Of a DNA stretch of 64,000 nt, positions 37,035 through 45,879 are shown one piece after another. Under the pieces are notes generated by a model. That model made no database searches and was not told the DNA's origin. It saw only the letters and a program-made list of their open reading frames with translations. Source of the stretch: Nocardiopsis_B mangrovi (GTDB lineage: Bacteria; Actinomycetota; Actinomycetes; Streptosporangiales; Streptosporangiaceae). The DNA lies in assembly GCF_042653925.1 (NCBI RefSeq), contig NZ_JBHSFQ010000009.1, positions 62,001-126,000 on the forward strand. Reading direction: 5' to 3'. The position numbers were made by a program, and so were the translations under genes. Each line of letters begins with the position of its first letter. Within the stretch, counting starts at the first letter, position 1.

Positions 37035-37662
37035 CGCGGCCGACGAAGGCGGTGCTGTGGCGAGTGCGATGACGTCGGTCAAGATCGTCGTCGCCGGAGG
37101 CTTCGGTGTCGGTAAAACGACCTTCGTGGGCTCCGTTTCCGAGATCGTGCCCCTCACGACCGAAGCGGTCATGACCAGCGCGAGTGTCGGGGTCGACGAC
37201 CTCGCCAAGACGCCGGACAAGCAGACCACCACGGTGGCGATGGACTTCGGCCGGGTGTCCCTGGACTCCGACCTCATCCTGTACCTGTTCGGCACGCCCG
37301 GCCAGCACCGCTTCTGGTTCATGTGGGACGACCTCGTCAAGGGCGCCATCGGGGCCGTCGTCCTGGTCGACACCCGCCGCCTCGCCGACTGCTTCCCCGC
37401 GATCGACTACTTCGAAGAGGCACGGCTGCCCTTCGTCGTCGCGATCAACGGGTTCGACGGGTACTACCCGCACGCCGCGGCCGAGGTGCGCGACGCCCTC
37501 ACGCTCAGCCCTGAGATCCCCATCGTGCAGGTCGACGCCCGCGACCGGGCCTCCACCAAGTCGACCCTGATCACGCTGGTGGAGCACGCCATCACGGTGG
37601 GCGACCCCGGAGGCGCGGCCGGCCAGCCGACCTCCACCGGGAGCCAGAGCACCTGGCGCTAG
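37015..37662 (+). CDS. cvnD: Small GTPase CvnD
   Basis: 215 residues. GTP-binding motifs: G1 GGFGVGKTTFVGSVSEI, the switch region TTEAVMTSASVGVDD, G3-like LFGTPGQHRF (replacing the usual DxxG with GTPG, normal for this family), and G4-like VVAINGFDG in place of NKxD. It is the output component of the conservon. The GTG at 37015 follows AAAGGG and overlaps cvnC. A hairpin region follows, ending the operon. Confidence 0.95.
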   Translation: MDFASSSAADEGGAVASAMTSVKIVVAGGFGVGKTTFVGSVSEIVPLTTEAVMTSASVGVDDLAKTPDKQTTTVAMDFGRVSLDSDLILYLFGTPGQHRFWFMWDDLVKGAIGAVVLVDTRRLADCFPAIDYFEEARLPFVVAINGFDGYYPHAAAEVRDALTLSPEIPIVQVDARDRASTKSTLITLVEHAITVGDPGGAAGQPTSTGSQSTWR

Positions 37663-37734
37663 GTCGTGCCTCCGGAGACCGCGGCCGTGCGCCGCTGAAC
37701 CGGGGCACGACCTGCGCTGCCCGCAGGCGGGCGC
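37661..37734. terminator. Paired hairpins between cvnD and cyclase gene
   Basis: AGGTCGTGCC (37661-37670) pairs with GGCACGACCT (37704-37713), and a second stem (GCGC..CCCGC with GCGGGCGC, 37714-37734) abuts it. The genes are convergent, so these probably end both transcripts. Confidence 0.6.
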
Positions 37735-38408
37735 TAGCCGCCGGCCGACCAGCGCATCGCGACCGCCCGCACCGGGGCGCCGTCGCCGCTGTCCAACCGC
37801 AGAGGGAACGCCGAGAACCACGGGTCGGGGAAGTCCAGCAGCTCCAGACCGCACAGGTTCTCGATGATCGTGCCATTCGCGCCGAGCACGGCGAGGTGGG
37901 CGTCCCACCCGCTGCCGGGGTGCCCCGCGAAGGGCGTTTCGTCAGGGCTGGGGGCGTCGATACCGATCGTGCGCACACCGGCGGCCACCAGCATCCGCGC
38001 GGCGTCGCCGGCGAGGTAGGGGTGGTCGAAGTAGCGGTCCGTCCCGTAATGCGCCGACCACCCGGTGTGCAGCAGCACCACGGTCCCCCGCGCGAAGCTC
38101 GGCCGCCAGGGCTCAAGGTCGGCCGCGGTGATGGGGGAGCGGTCGCCGCGGCCGCGGACGTCGGCCACCACGGCCGGGCCGGTGAACAGCTCCAGCGGCA
38201 GGTCGCTCAGCCGGGCGCCGTCGGCGAGGAAGTGGAACGGGGCGTCGGCGTGTGTCCCGTTGTGCGTGCTCATGTGCAGCTCGGAGGAGTTGTACCCGTC
38301 CTCGGCCAGCCGCGCCGACGGTTCGAGCGCCGGAGTCCGGTCGCCGGGGTAGGACTGGGTGCCGGGCCCCACGGGGCGGCTCAGATCGACGATTCGCGTC
38401 ACGCGCAC
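37734..38408 (-). CDS. Cyclase family protein (kynurenine formamidase-like fold)
   Basis: 224 residues. The metal-binding signature HNGTHADAPFHF at about residues 48-59 places it in the cyclase/arylformamidase family (HxGTHxDxPxH). Further conserved segments are VLLHTGWSAHYGTDRYF, GIDAPSPDE and HLAVLGANGTIIENL. It should be a metal-dependent amidohydrolase; the substrate cannot be told. The GTG at 38408 has AGGAG five bases upstream; a second GTG at 38402 is too far from it. It is monocistronic and divergent from the DUF885 gene. Confidence 0.92.
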   Translation of the reverse strand: MRVTRIVDLSRPVGPGTQSYPGDRTPALEPSARLAEDGYNSSELHMSTHNGTHADAPFHFLADGARLSDLPLELFTGPAVVADVRGRGDRSPITAADLEPWRPSFARGTVVLLHTGWSAHYGTDRYFDHPYLAGDAARMLVAAGVRTIGIDAPSPDETPFAGHPGSGWDAHLAVLGANGTIIENLCGLELLDFPDPWFSAFPLRLDSGDGAPVRAVAMRWSAGG

Positions 38409-38532
38409 GGCGGCTCCTGGACGGGCTGGGGATGCGGGATCCGGCTCGGAGCCTGATTACCATACGGCCGCCGCACAGACCAGCGGCCGGGGGGAGTGCG
38501 CGTCACGGCGTGACAGGGCAAGATGTCAGGCG

Positions 38533-40257
38533 ATGACTGCGAATCCACCGCAGGGCGGACCCGACGGCGGGTCCGACCCGGGCGCCAACGCAATGACCGA
38601 CCGGTTCCAGGACGCCGGGACCCGCATCCTCGACGCTCTGCTGGAGGCCGCACCCGAGTGGGCGAGCGAACTCGGCGACCAGCGGTTCGCCGACCGCCTC
38701 TCCGACCATTCCGCTGAGGGCGACGCGCGGCGGGCGGCCATGCTCACCGACGCCCTCGGGGCCCTCGACGAGATCGACGACCTCCTGCTGCCCGCCGCCG
38801 ACCGGGTCGACCTGGAGATGCTGCGCAACCGCGTCTCCGCCGACCTGTGGCGCCTCACCGAACTGCGCCCCCAGACGTGGGACCCGCTCGTCCACCTGCC
38901 GGGCGACGCCCTCTACGCGCTCATCGAACGCGGCACCCTCCCCCTTGAGGACCGGCTGCGCGCGCTCGCGGCGCGCTGCCGCGCCGTGCCCGGCCACCTC
39001 GCCACCGCGCGCGAGCGCCTGGGCGGCGGCCCCGGCATGCCGCGGGTGCACGTCGAGACCGCCGTCGCCCAGGCGCGCGGCACGGCCGCGATGCTCGGCG
39101 ACGGGGTCGACACCCTGCTGGAGCAGGCGGCCGCCCTGCGCGGCGAGGTGGAGACCGCGCGCGACGCGGCAGTCGGCGCGGTGCGCGACTTCGCCGGCTG
39201 GCTGGAGTCGGAGGCGGAGCGCGCCACCGCCGACCCCCGCCTGGGCGGGCGCTTCTACGCCGCCCAGCTCTGGTACACGCTCGACTCCGAGCTGACCGAG
39301 GACGCGCTGCTGACCCGGGCCGAGAGCGACCTCCTGGCCACCGAGGAGGAGATCGCCGAGGTCGCCGCCGCCTACGACGGCCGCCCCCGCTTCCCCGGCC
39401 AGGTGCGCGAGGTGCTGGACCGGCTCTCCGCCGACCACGCCTCCACCGCCGACACCATCCGCCCCGCCTGCCAGGAGGCGTTCGACCACCTCCTCGACCG
39501 GATGCGCGACCTGGGCTTCGTGACCGTCCCCGACCACCCGGTCCGCATCATCGACATGCCCGAGGCGCGCCGCGGCGTGGCCGTGGCCTACTGCGACCCG
39601 CCGGGCCCCCTCGCCCCGGCCGCGGGCGAGCCCACCCTCATCGCCGTGGCCCCGCCGCCCGACGACTGGTCCGAGGAGCGCCGCGCCTCCTTCTACCGCG
39701 AGTACAACATGGTCATGCTGCGCAACCTCATGGCCCACGAGGGGATCCCCGGCCACGCGCTCCAGCTCGCCCACGCCGCCGGCTACGAGGGCGGCACCCG
39801 CATCCGCCAGGCACTGTGGAGCGGCACCTTCATCGAGGGCTGGGCCGTCTACACCGAGGAGGTCCTGGCCGGCCTGGGCTGGTCGGCCGCCGGCGGGGAC
39901 GACGACCTCCGGCTGCGCCTCGTGCAGCTCAAGATGCGGCTGCGGATGATCATCAACGCCATCCTCGACGTGCGCACGCACGCCCGCGGGATGACCGAGG
40001 CCGAGGCCATGGAGCTGCTCATCGAACGCGGCCACCAGGAAGAGGGCGAGGCCGCGGGCAAATGGCGGCGCGCCCAGCTCACCAGCGCCCAGCTGTCCAC
40101 CTACTACGTCGGCTACCGCGAGGTCGCCGACCTCGCCCGCGACCTCGCCGAGGCGCGGCCCGGGGCCCCGCGCGGCGAGATCCACGACGCGCTGCTGGCC
40201 CACGGCTCGCCGGCTCCGCGCCACCTGCGCACCCTGCTGGGCCTGGGCACCGGCTGA
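38533..40257 (+). CDS. DUF885 family putative metallohydrolase
   Basis: 574 residues. DUF885 proteins have an M3/M32-like helical fold with a zinc motif; here HEGIPGH at about residues 401-407 supplies the two His, and the following TFIEGWAVYTEEVL supplies the downstream Glu. Other family segments are FYREYNMVMLRN, IINAILDVRTHARGMTEAEAM and YYVGYREV near the end. The activity is probably peptidase-like but unproven. No signal peptide. The ATG at 38533 lacks a strong ribosome site; a CAAGAT -10-like hexamer nine bases upstream raises the possibility of a very short leader. Confidence 0.9.
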   Translation: MTANPPQGGPDGGSDPGANAMTDRFQDAGTRILDALLEAAPEWASELGDQRFADRLSDHSAEGDARRAAMLTDALGALDEIDDLLLPAADRVDLEMLRNRVSADLWRLTELRPQTWDPLVHLPGDALYALIERGTLPLEDRLRALAARCRAVPGHLATARERLGGGPGMPRVHVETAVAQARGTAAMLGDGVDTLLEQAAALRGEVETARDAAVGAVRDFAGWLESEAERATADPRLGGRFYAAQLWYTLDSELTEDALLTRAESDLLATEEEIAEVAAAYDGRPRFPGQVREVLDRLSADHASTADTIRPACQEAFDHLLDRMRDLGFVTVPDHPVRIIDMPEARRGVAVAYCDPPGPLAPAAGEPTLIAVAPPPDDWSEERRASFYREYNMVMLRNLMAHEGIPGHALQLAHAAGYEGGTRIRQALWSGTFIEGWAVYTEEVLAGLGWSAAGGDDDLRLRLVQLKMRLRMIINAILDVRTHARGMTEAEAMELLIERGHQEEGEAAGKWRRAQLTSAQLSTYYVGYREVADLARDLAEARPGAPRGEIHDALLAHGSPAPRHLRTLLGLGTG

Positions 40258-40274
40258 CGCGCCCGGGGCCGCCC

Positions 40275-40304
40275 CCGCCGCGCCGAGGCGCACCGGCGCG
40301 GCGG
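40275..40304 (+). terminator. Hairpin terminator after DUF885 gene
   Basis: CCGCCGCGCCG pairs perfectly with CGGCGCGGCGG across an eight-base loop, 17 bases after the stop. Confidence 0.65.
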
Positions 40305-40437
40305 AGGCGGGAACCCGGACCGCCCCGCGAGCGTCCTACCGGCACAGGTGCCGGGCACCGGTGACGCCCCAGCCCCGGGGCGGTCCCGCGCCCGCCGGGC
40401 GCACACCCCCGCCCCGGGCCCGGTGCGCGATCTTTAC

Positions 40438-40454
40438 ACCTGGCTTACGCAGGT
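40438..40454. promoter_or_regulatory. Candidate operator upstream of terC
   Basis: ACCTG-N7-CAGGT lies in the AT-richer segment (40430-40470) that should contain the terC promoter. TTTACA at 40433-40438 is a possible -35. I do not see the manganese-riboswitch (yybP-ykoY) blocks often found before terC genes. Confidence 0.3.
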
Positions 40455-40507
40455 ATCTCTAGATTCCAGGGCTCGCGCCCCGAACCCACCCCGGAGTACG
40501 CACCCCC

Positions 40508-41290
40508 ATGGCCACGGACCTCATCGTCGGATTCCTCACGCTCACCGTTCTGGAGATCGTGCTCGGAATCGACAACCTCGTCTTCATCTCGATCCTCGCG
40601 GCGAAACTCCCCGAGCACCAGCGAGAACGGGCCCGCAAGCTCGGCATCGCGCTCGCGCTCGTCAGCCGGCTGCTGCTGCTCGCCTGCATCACCTGGATCA
40701 TGCGGCTGACCACGCCCCTGTTCACCGTCTTCGGCCAGGACTTCAGCGGCCAGTCGCTCATCCTGCTGGTAGGCGGCCTCTTCCTCATCGCCAAGGCCAC
40801 CTACGAGATCCACGAGAGCCTCGAAGGCGAGGAAGACCACGCCGGGTCCAAGGTGCGGGCCGCCTTCGGCGCCGTCGTCGTGCAGATCGTGGCGCTCGAC
40901 GTGGTGTTCTCGCTCGACTCGGTGATCACCGCCGTCGGCATGATCGGCGACCAGCCCGGCGGCATCTGGGTCATGGTCGCGGCCGTGGTGATCGCGGTCA
41001 TCGTCATGCTCGTGTCCGCCACCCCGCTCAGCAACTTCGTCAACGCCCACCCCACCGTCAAGATGCTGGCGCTGGCGTTCCTGCTCCTCATCGGCATGAC
41101 GCTGGTGGCCGACGGCCTCGGCTTCCACGTCCCCAAGGGCTACATCTACACCGCCATGGGCTTCTCCCTGTTCGTCGAGGTCCTCAACCTGCTCCGGCGC
41201 CGCAGCAAGAAGTCCCCGCCGGTCCAGCTCAGCAGCCGCTACTCCGACCGCGCCGAAGGGACGGAGGACTCCGGGGCCGCCGCCTCCTGA
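40508..41290 (+). CDS. TerC family integral membrane protein
   Basis: 260 residues with seven predicted membrane segments. The family hallmarks are GIDNLVFISILAAKLP near the N-terminus and VFSLDSVITAVGMIGD mid-protein, each carrying acidic residues inside the membrane. ATYEIHESLEG links the two halves. TerC proteins act in metal export (notably manganese, with secreted metalloproteins) or tellurite resistance; the exact substrate is not shown here. The ATG at 40508 gives the standard N-terminus, although the ribosome site is weak. The gene stands alone. Confidence 0.93.
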   Translation: MATDLIVGFLTLTVLEIVLGIDNLVFISILAAKLPEHQRERARKLGIALALVSRLLLLACITWIMRLTTPLFTVFGQDFSGQSLILLVGGLFLIAKATYEIHESLEGEEDHAGSKVRAAFGAVVVQIVALDVVFSLDSVITAVGMIGDQPGGIWVMVAAVVIAVIVMLVSATPLSNFVNAHPTVKMLALAFLLLIGMTLVADGLGFHVPKGYIYTAMGFSLFVEVLNLLRRRSKKSPPVQLSSRYSDRAEGTEDSGAAAS

Positions 41291-41465
41291 CCACGGGCGT
41301 CGCCGATCACGTCCGCCCCCTCGCCCGGCTCCGACGGCCCGGCGTGGGGGCCTTCGGCCGGAGAGGCCGCCTCCGCCCGCTCGTGGCTCGCCGTCGGTGT
41401 CGGCTGGTGTCACCCGGGGCGGCGCGGACTTCTATGCTGGGACCGCGGAGTCGGAAGGGGCTGGC

Positions 41466-42044
41466 ATGACGGACCGAGACGAGCACGACCACGCGCCCGG
41501 CGCCGGCGGTGACCTCCCGGCCCCCGGTGCCGATCCCGACGGCTACGAACGCCTGTGGACCCCGCACCGCATGGCCTACATCAAAGGCGAGAACAAGCCC
41601 GCGGGGGCCGGCCCCGGCGACGGCTGCCCCTTCTGCCGCGCGCCCCGGCTCGACGACGCCGACGGCCTGGTCGTGGCACGCGGAAAAGCCGCCTTCGCGG
41701 TCCTCAACCTCTACCCCTACAACAGCGGCCACCTGCTCGTGTGCCCCTACCGGCACGTCGCCGACTACACCGAGCTCGACGACGCCGAGACCGCCGAGGT
41801 GGCCGCGCTCACCCAGGCCGGGATCACCGCGCTGCGCCGTGCGTCGGCACCCCAGGGGTTCAACGTCGGCATGAACCTGGGCGCGCCCGCGGGCGCCGGG
41901 ATCGCCGCCCACCTGCACCAGCACATCGTGCCCCGCTGGGGCGGCGATACCAACTTCATGCCCGTCATCGGACGGACCAAGGTCCTTCCCGAACTGCTCC
42001 GCCAGACCCGTGAGGCGCTCGCCGCGTCCTGGCCGGAACCCTGA
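41466..42044 (+). CDS. HIT domain protein, Ap4A phosphorylase-like
   Basis: 192 residues. The HIT catalytic motif HLHQHIV (about residues 150-156) and the zinc-binding CPFC segment place it with the Rv2613c-like diadenosine tetraphosphate phosphorylases. LNLYPYNSGHLLVCPYRHVADY is the core strand region. GGAAGGGG precedes the ATG at 41466 and TATGCT at 41433-41438 is a plausible -10. It opens the phosphatidylinositol mannoside gene block, as in mycobacteria, although the metabolic reason is unclear. Confidence 0.92.
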   Translation: MTDRDEHDHAPGAGGDLPAPGADPDGYERLWTPHRMAYIKGENKPAGAGPGDGCPFCRAPRLDDADGLVVARGKAAFAVLNLYPYNSGHLLVCPYRHVADYTELDDAETAEVAALTQAGITALRRASAPQGFNVGMNLGAPAGAGIAAHLHQHIVPRWGGDTNFMPVIGRTKVLPELLRQTREALAASWPEP

Positions 42045-42074
42045 GCCGGCCCGACGGATGCGAACGGAGAACGC

Positions 42075-42458
42075 ATGACCACCACCGAGGGCCGCGGCCC
42101 CGTCCTCGTCTTCGACGGCGACTGCGCCTTCTGCAGCAGCAGCGTGGAGTTCCTGCAACGGCACGTCGCACCCGGGATCGCCACGGTGCCCTGGCAGTTC
42201 AGCGACCTCGCCCCGGCCGAGCGCGACCGCGCCCAGCGCGAGGTGCTCCTGCTGCACCCCGATGGCCGCCGCGTCTGGGGCGGCGTCGACGCGATCGCCG
42301 TGCTGCTCCTGGAGAGCCCCGCGTGGGCGCCCGCGGGCTGGGCGCTGCGCCGCGCCCCCGGCCGCGCCGTGGGCGCCGCCGTCTACCGGTGGGTGGCGCG
42401 CCACCGGCACCGCATGCCGGGCGGGACCCCCGCCTGCCGGGTCGGTGGACCCACGTGA
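42075..42458 (+). CDS. DUF393 (DCC family) thiol-disulfide oxidoreductase-like protein
   Basis: 127 residues. The DGDCAFC motif at about residues 14-20 is the DxxCxxC signature of DCC-family proteins, which resemble thioredoxin-fold redox enzymes. It continues SSSVEFLQRHV and VWGGVDAIAVLLLESP. The substrate is unknown. It lies 30 bases after the HIT gene and 76 bases before pgsA; insertion of this gene between the HIT gene and pgsA is not seen in the mycobacterial version of this block. Confidence 0.85.
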   Translation: MTTTEGRGPVLVFDGDCAFCSSSVEFLQRHVAPGIATVPWQFSDLAPAERDRAQREVLLLHPDGRRVWGGVDAIAVLLLESPAWAPAGWALRRAPGRAVGAAVYRWVARHRHRMPGGTPACRVGGPT

Positions 42459-42534
42459 AATCCTCCTCCGCCGCTCCCGCGGCGGAGTGCCGCACCGCCT
42501 CCGCGCGCCGCCCGCCCTACCATCTGAAGAAATC

Positions 42535-43167
42535 ATGCTGAGTAACCTTCGCCCCCTGATCTCCCGGGTGACGCTGCCCATCGGCCGACTGCTCGCCCGC
42601 GCCGGCATCACCCCCACCATGGTCACGCTCACCGGCACCCTCGGCGTGGTCGTCAGCGCGCTGTACTTCTACCCGCGGGGTGACCTCTACGTCGGCTCCG
42701 CCATCATCACCTTCTTCGTCCTGTTCGACATGCTCGACGGCGCCGTTGCCCGGGCCTCGGACTCCGCCAGCGACTGGGGGGCGTTCCTGGACTCCACCCT
42801 GGACCGGCTCTCCGACGCGGCCGTCTTCAGCGGCCTGCTGCTGTGGTTCGTCACCGGCGGAGACGACCCGATCCTGGCCGGAGTCGTCCTGTTCTGCCTC
42901 GTCGGCGGGTTCGGGGTCTCCTACATCAAGGCCCGTGCCGAAGGACTGGGCGTCAACTGCGACGTCGGGATCGCCGAGCGCTCCGAGCGGCTGCTGATCA
43001 CCCTGGTCTCGGTCGGCCTGGGCGGGCTGGACGTGCCCTACGTCCTCACGGGCGGGCTGTGGATCCTCGCCCTGCTGTGTGCGCTGACCATCGCCCAGCG
43101 GCTCGTGGAGACGCGGGCGCGGCTGACCGATCCGAGCAGCCGCGTCGGCGGTCCGGAGGAGCAGTGA
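42535..43167 (+). CDS. pgsA: Phosphatidylinositol phosphate synthase
   Basis: 210 residues with six predicted membrane segments. The CDP-alcohol phosphotransferase signature DGAVARASDSASDWGAFLDSTLDRLSD (about residues 66-92) supplies the catalytic aspartates. In actinobacteria the enzyme at this locus joins CDP-diacylglycerol and inositol phosphate, the first step to PI and PIMs. Position before a PatA-type acyltransferase and PimA favours this over phosphatidylglycerophosphate synthase. The ATG at 42535 has only a weak site. It ends in a GTGA overlap with the acyltransferase gene. Confidence 0.92.
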   Translation: MLSNLRPLISRVTLPIGRLLARAGITPTMVTLTGTLGVVVSALYFYPRGDLYVGSAIITFFVLFDMLDGAVARASDSASDWGAFLDSTLDRLSDAAVFSGLLLWFVTGGDDPILAGVVLFCLVGGFGVSYIKARAEGLGVNCDVGIAERSERLLITLVSVGLGGLDVPYVLTGGLWILALLCALTIAQRLVETRARLTDPSSRVGGPEEQ

Positions 43168-44162
43168 GCGCACGCGGGGCGGACGGCGCGGGCACCGACA
43201 TCGGAGTGGGCGGACGATCAGCGGACGCGCTCTACGCGCTGGCCTGGCGGGTCCTCGGCACGGTCCCCGAACGCGCCGGGCGGCGCGCCTTCGACCGCAT
43301 CGCCGACCGCGCCTGGCGCTCGCGCACCGACGGGCTCCGGCAACTGGAGGCCAACCTGCGCCGCGTCGCGGGGCCCGGCGCGACCCAGGCGCAGCTGCGC
43401 GCGCTCTCCCGCGCCGGGATGCGCTCCTACCTCCGCTACTTCCACGAGATGTTCCGCCTGGCCCACACCCCGCGCGAGACCGTCCTCGGCCGCACCGACG
43501 CGACGGGCATCGACGTGCTCGAAGGCCACATCCGCGCCGGCCGCGGGGTCGTCGCCGCGCTGCCGCACATGGGCAATTGGGACCACGCCGGCGCCTGGAT
43601 CGCGCTGCGCGGCACCCCGCTGACCACCGTCGCCGAGCGCCTCCGCCCCGAGAGCGTCTACACCCGCTTCACCGCCTTCCGCGAAGGACTGGGCATGGAG
43701 GTGCTGCCGCTGACCGGCGACGGCGCCGGGACCGCCGGGCGGCTGGCCCGGCGGCTGCGCGAGGGGCGGCTCGTGTGCCTGCTCGCCGACCGCGACCTCA
43801 CCGACCACGGGGTGGAGGTCGACTTCTTCGGGGAGCCCGCGCGGCTCCCGGCCGGCCCCGCGGCGCTCGCGCTGGGCACCGGCGCCGCCCTGATGCCGGT
43901 GTCGCTGTGGTACGAGGGCGACCGCTGGTGCATCCGGGTGCACGAGGAGATCCCGCCGCCGGCCGCGGGGGACCGCGCCGCGCGGGTACGGGAGATGACC
44001 CAGGAGCTGGCGGCGGTGTTCGAGGGAGCCATCGCCGAGCACCCCGAGGACTGGCACATGCTCCAGCGCGTGTTCACCGCCGACCTCGACCCGCGCGCCG
44101 CCCCCGCCCCCGGACCCTCGCCGGCGCCCGCTCCGGTGCCGGACGCCCGGCGCAGCCGGTGA
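43164..44162 (+). CDS. Phosphatidylinositol mannoside acyltransferase (PatA-like)
   Basis: 332 residues of the LpxL/HtrB-like family. The HxxxxD motif HMGNWD lies at about residue 135, followed by VCLLADRDLTDHGVEVDFFGEPARLPAGPAALAL, the conserved acceptor-site block. It should acylate the mannose of PIMs at the inner membrane face. The first 20 residues are extra and variable. The GTG at 43164 has GGAGGA upstream and overlaps the pgsA stop. The C-terminal Pro/Ala repeat-like tail (about 25 residues) looks disordered. Confidence 0.92.
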   Translation: MSARGADGAGTDIGVGGRSADALYALAWRVLGTVPERAGRRAFDRIADRAWRSRTDGLRQLEANLRRVAGPGATQAQLRALSRAGMRSYLRYFHEMFRLAHTPRETVLGRTDATGIDVLEGHIRAGRGVVAALPHMGNWDHAGAWIALRGTPLTTVAERLRPESVYTRFTAFREGLGMEVLPLTGDGAGTAGRLARRLREGRLVCLLADRDLTDHGVEVDFFGEPARLPAGPAALALGTGAALMPVSLWYEGDRWCIRVHEEIPPPAAGDRAARVREMTQELAAVFEGAIAEHPEDWHMLQRVFTADLDPRAAPAPGPSPAPAPVPDARRSR

Positions 44163-44164
44163 CG

Positions 44165-45319
44165 ATGCGCATCGGCCTGGTCTGCCCCTACACCTGGGAT
44201 GTCCCCGGCGGCGTGCAGCAGCACGTCGGCGACCTCGCCGAGGCCCTGCTGGACCTCGGCCACGAGGTGTCGGTGCTGACCCCCTGCGACACCGAGACCG
44301 AGCTGCCGGCGCACATCGTCCCCGCGGGGCGCGCGGTACCCGTGCCCTACAACGGGTCGGTGGCCCGGCTGGCGTTCGGCTTCCGGGCCGCCGCGCGCGT
44401 GCGCCGCTGGATCCGCGAGGGCGGCTTCGACCTGCTGCACGTCCACGAGCCGGCCGCGCCCAGCCTGTCGCTGCTCGCCTGCTGGGTGGCCGAGGGGCCC
44501 ATCGTCGCCACCTTCCACACCGCCAACCCCCGCTCGCGCGCGATGGCGGTCTCGGCCGCCGCCCTGCGCACCGCCCTGGAGAGGATCAACGGGCGCATCG
44601 CCGTCTCCGAGGCCGCCCGCACCACCCTGGTCGAACACCTGGGCGGCGACGCCGTCCTCATCCCCAACGGGGTCGCGGTCCAGCGCTTCACCCGCGGCGC
44701 ACCGCTGCCCGGGTGGCCGGGCGACGGCGGCGCCATCGGCTTCCTGGGCCGGCTGGACGAACCCCGCAAGGGCCTGCCCGTGCTGCTGGAGGGGTTCACC
44801 CGGCTCGCCGCCGAACGCCCCGGCCTGCGGCTGCTCATCGCCGGCCCAGGGGAGACCGGCGACCTGCGCGACCGGATGCCCGCTGGGATCCGCGAGCGGG
44901 TCGTGGCACTGGGCCGGGTCGACGACGCCGACAAGGTGCGCGCCTACCACTCGGTGGACGTCTTCTGCGCGCCCAATCTGGGCGGGGAGAGCTTCGGCAT
45001 CGTCCTGGCCGAGGCGATGTCGGCCGGCGCGGCGATCCTGGCCAGCGACATCCCCGCCTTCCGCCGGGTGCTCGACAACGGTGCCGCCGGGGAGCTGTTC
45101 GCCTGCGGTGACCCCGCCGGCCTCGCGCGCGGCGCCGCCCGGCTGCTGGACGACCCCGACCGCCGCCGGAGGCTCTCGCAGGCGGCGCGCGCGGCCGTGC
45201 GCGCCTACGACTGGCCCACCGTCGCGGCCGACGTGGTGCGCGTCTACGAGACCGTCCTGCCCGCCGGCCCCGCTGCCGCCCCCGTCGCCGGCCGCCGTGA
45301 ATCGTGGCCGCCGCTGTGA
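44165..45319 (+). CDS. pimA: Phosphatidylinositol alpha-mannosyltransferase PimA
   Basis: 384 residues, GT-B fold. It transfers mannose from GDP-mannose to PI at the cytoplasmic membrane face. The N-terminal MRIGLVCPYTWDVPGGVQQHV has the Gly-rich acceptor loop; the donor site is visible as GRLDEPRKG and NLGGESFGIVLAEAMSAGAAI (EX7E motif). The ATG at 44165 matches the mycobacterial start; a GTG at 44159 in GTGA overlap with the upstream stop is an equally possible start that adds two residues. It is the committed step of the operon's pathway. Confidence 0.95.
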   Translation: MRIGLVCPYTWDVPGGVQQHVGDLAEALLDLGHEVSVLTPCDTETELPAHIVPAGRAVPVPYNGSVARLAFGFRAAARVRRWIREGGFDLLHVHEPAAPSLSLLACWVAEGPIVATFHTANPRSRAMAVSAAALRTALERINGRIAVSEAARTTLVEHLGGDAVLIPNGVAVQRFTRGAPLPGWPGDGGAIGFLGRLDEPRKGLPVLLEGFTRLAAERPGLRLLIAGPGETGDLRDRMPAGIRERVVALGRVDDADKVRAYHSVDVFCAPNLGGESFGIVLAEAMSAGAAILASDIPAFRRVLDNGAAGELFACGDPAGLARGAARLLDDPDRRRRLSQAARAAVRAYDWPTVAADVVRVYETVLPAGPAAAPVAGRRESWPPL

Positions 45320-45879
45320 CGCCGTGGGCAGGGGCCGGATGGGCGTGGATCGCGGCCGCCGCCGTCGTCCTGATCGTGCTGGTCAGCGGCTACATTCAGT
45401 GGCGGGCCTCCCGCCTGGACCGGCTGCACGTGCGGGTGGAGACCGCGACCGCCGCGCTCGACGCCGCTCTGGCCCGGCGCGCCGCGGCGGTCCTGGAGCT
45501 GGCCGCCGCACCGGGGCTGGAGCCCGCCTCGGCGGTGCTGCTCGCCGATGCCGCGGTCCGCCTGAGGCGGGCCCGGGACGCCGGCGAACGCGAGCTGGCC
45601 GAGAGCACGGTCTCGCGGGCCCTGCGCGCCGTCATGGAGCAGCCCGGGTTCGGCGCCGGACTGGCGGCCGCGGGCGGCGACTGCGACGGCGAGCTGCCTG
45701 CTGAGGCGGAGGCCGCGGCCAAGCGCGTCTACCTGGCCCGGCGCTTCTACAACGACGCCGTGGCCGCCACGCGCGCCGCGCGCGCCGACCGCCTGGTGCG
45801 CGCCCTGCGCCTGGCCGGCCGCGCGCCCCTGCCGGAGTTCTTCGAGATGGACGACGAGCCGCCGCGGCCGAGTGATTGA
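45304..45879 (+). CDS. LemA-like membrane protein
   Basis: 191 residues. One N-terminal membrane segment (AWIAAAAVVLIVLVSGYI) is followed by a helical region and a C-terminal ARRFYNDAV segment followed by PEFFEMDDEP. These match the RRFYNDAV and PEFFE signatures of LemA proteins, whose helical-bundle domain faces the cytosol or exterior depending on family; the role is unknown. The GTG at 45304 overlaps the end of pimA by 16 bases, so it is part of the PIM operon. A later GTG at 45316 is an alternative. Confidence 0.8.
   Translation: MAAAVTPWAGAGWAWIAAAAVVLIVLVSGYIQWRASRLDRLHVRVETATAALDAALARRAAAVLELAAAPGLEPASAVLLADAAVRLRRARDAGERELAESTVSRALRAVMEQPGFGAGLAAAGGDCDGELPAEAEAAAKRVYLARRFYNDAVAATRAARADRLVRALRLAGRAPLPEFFEMDDEPPRPSD

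Noticed and set aside
40305..40507. A yybP-ykoY manganese riboswitch before terC
   Set aside because: The conserved internal-loop sequences are not present; only a simple inverted repeat is seen.
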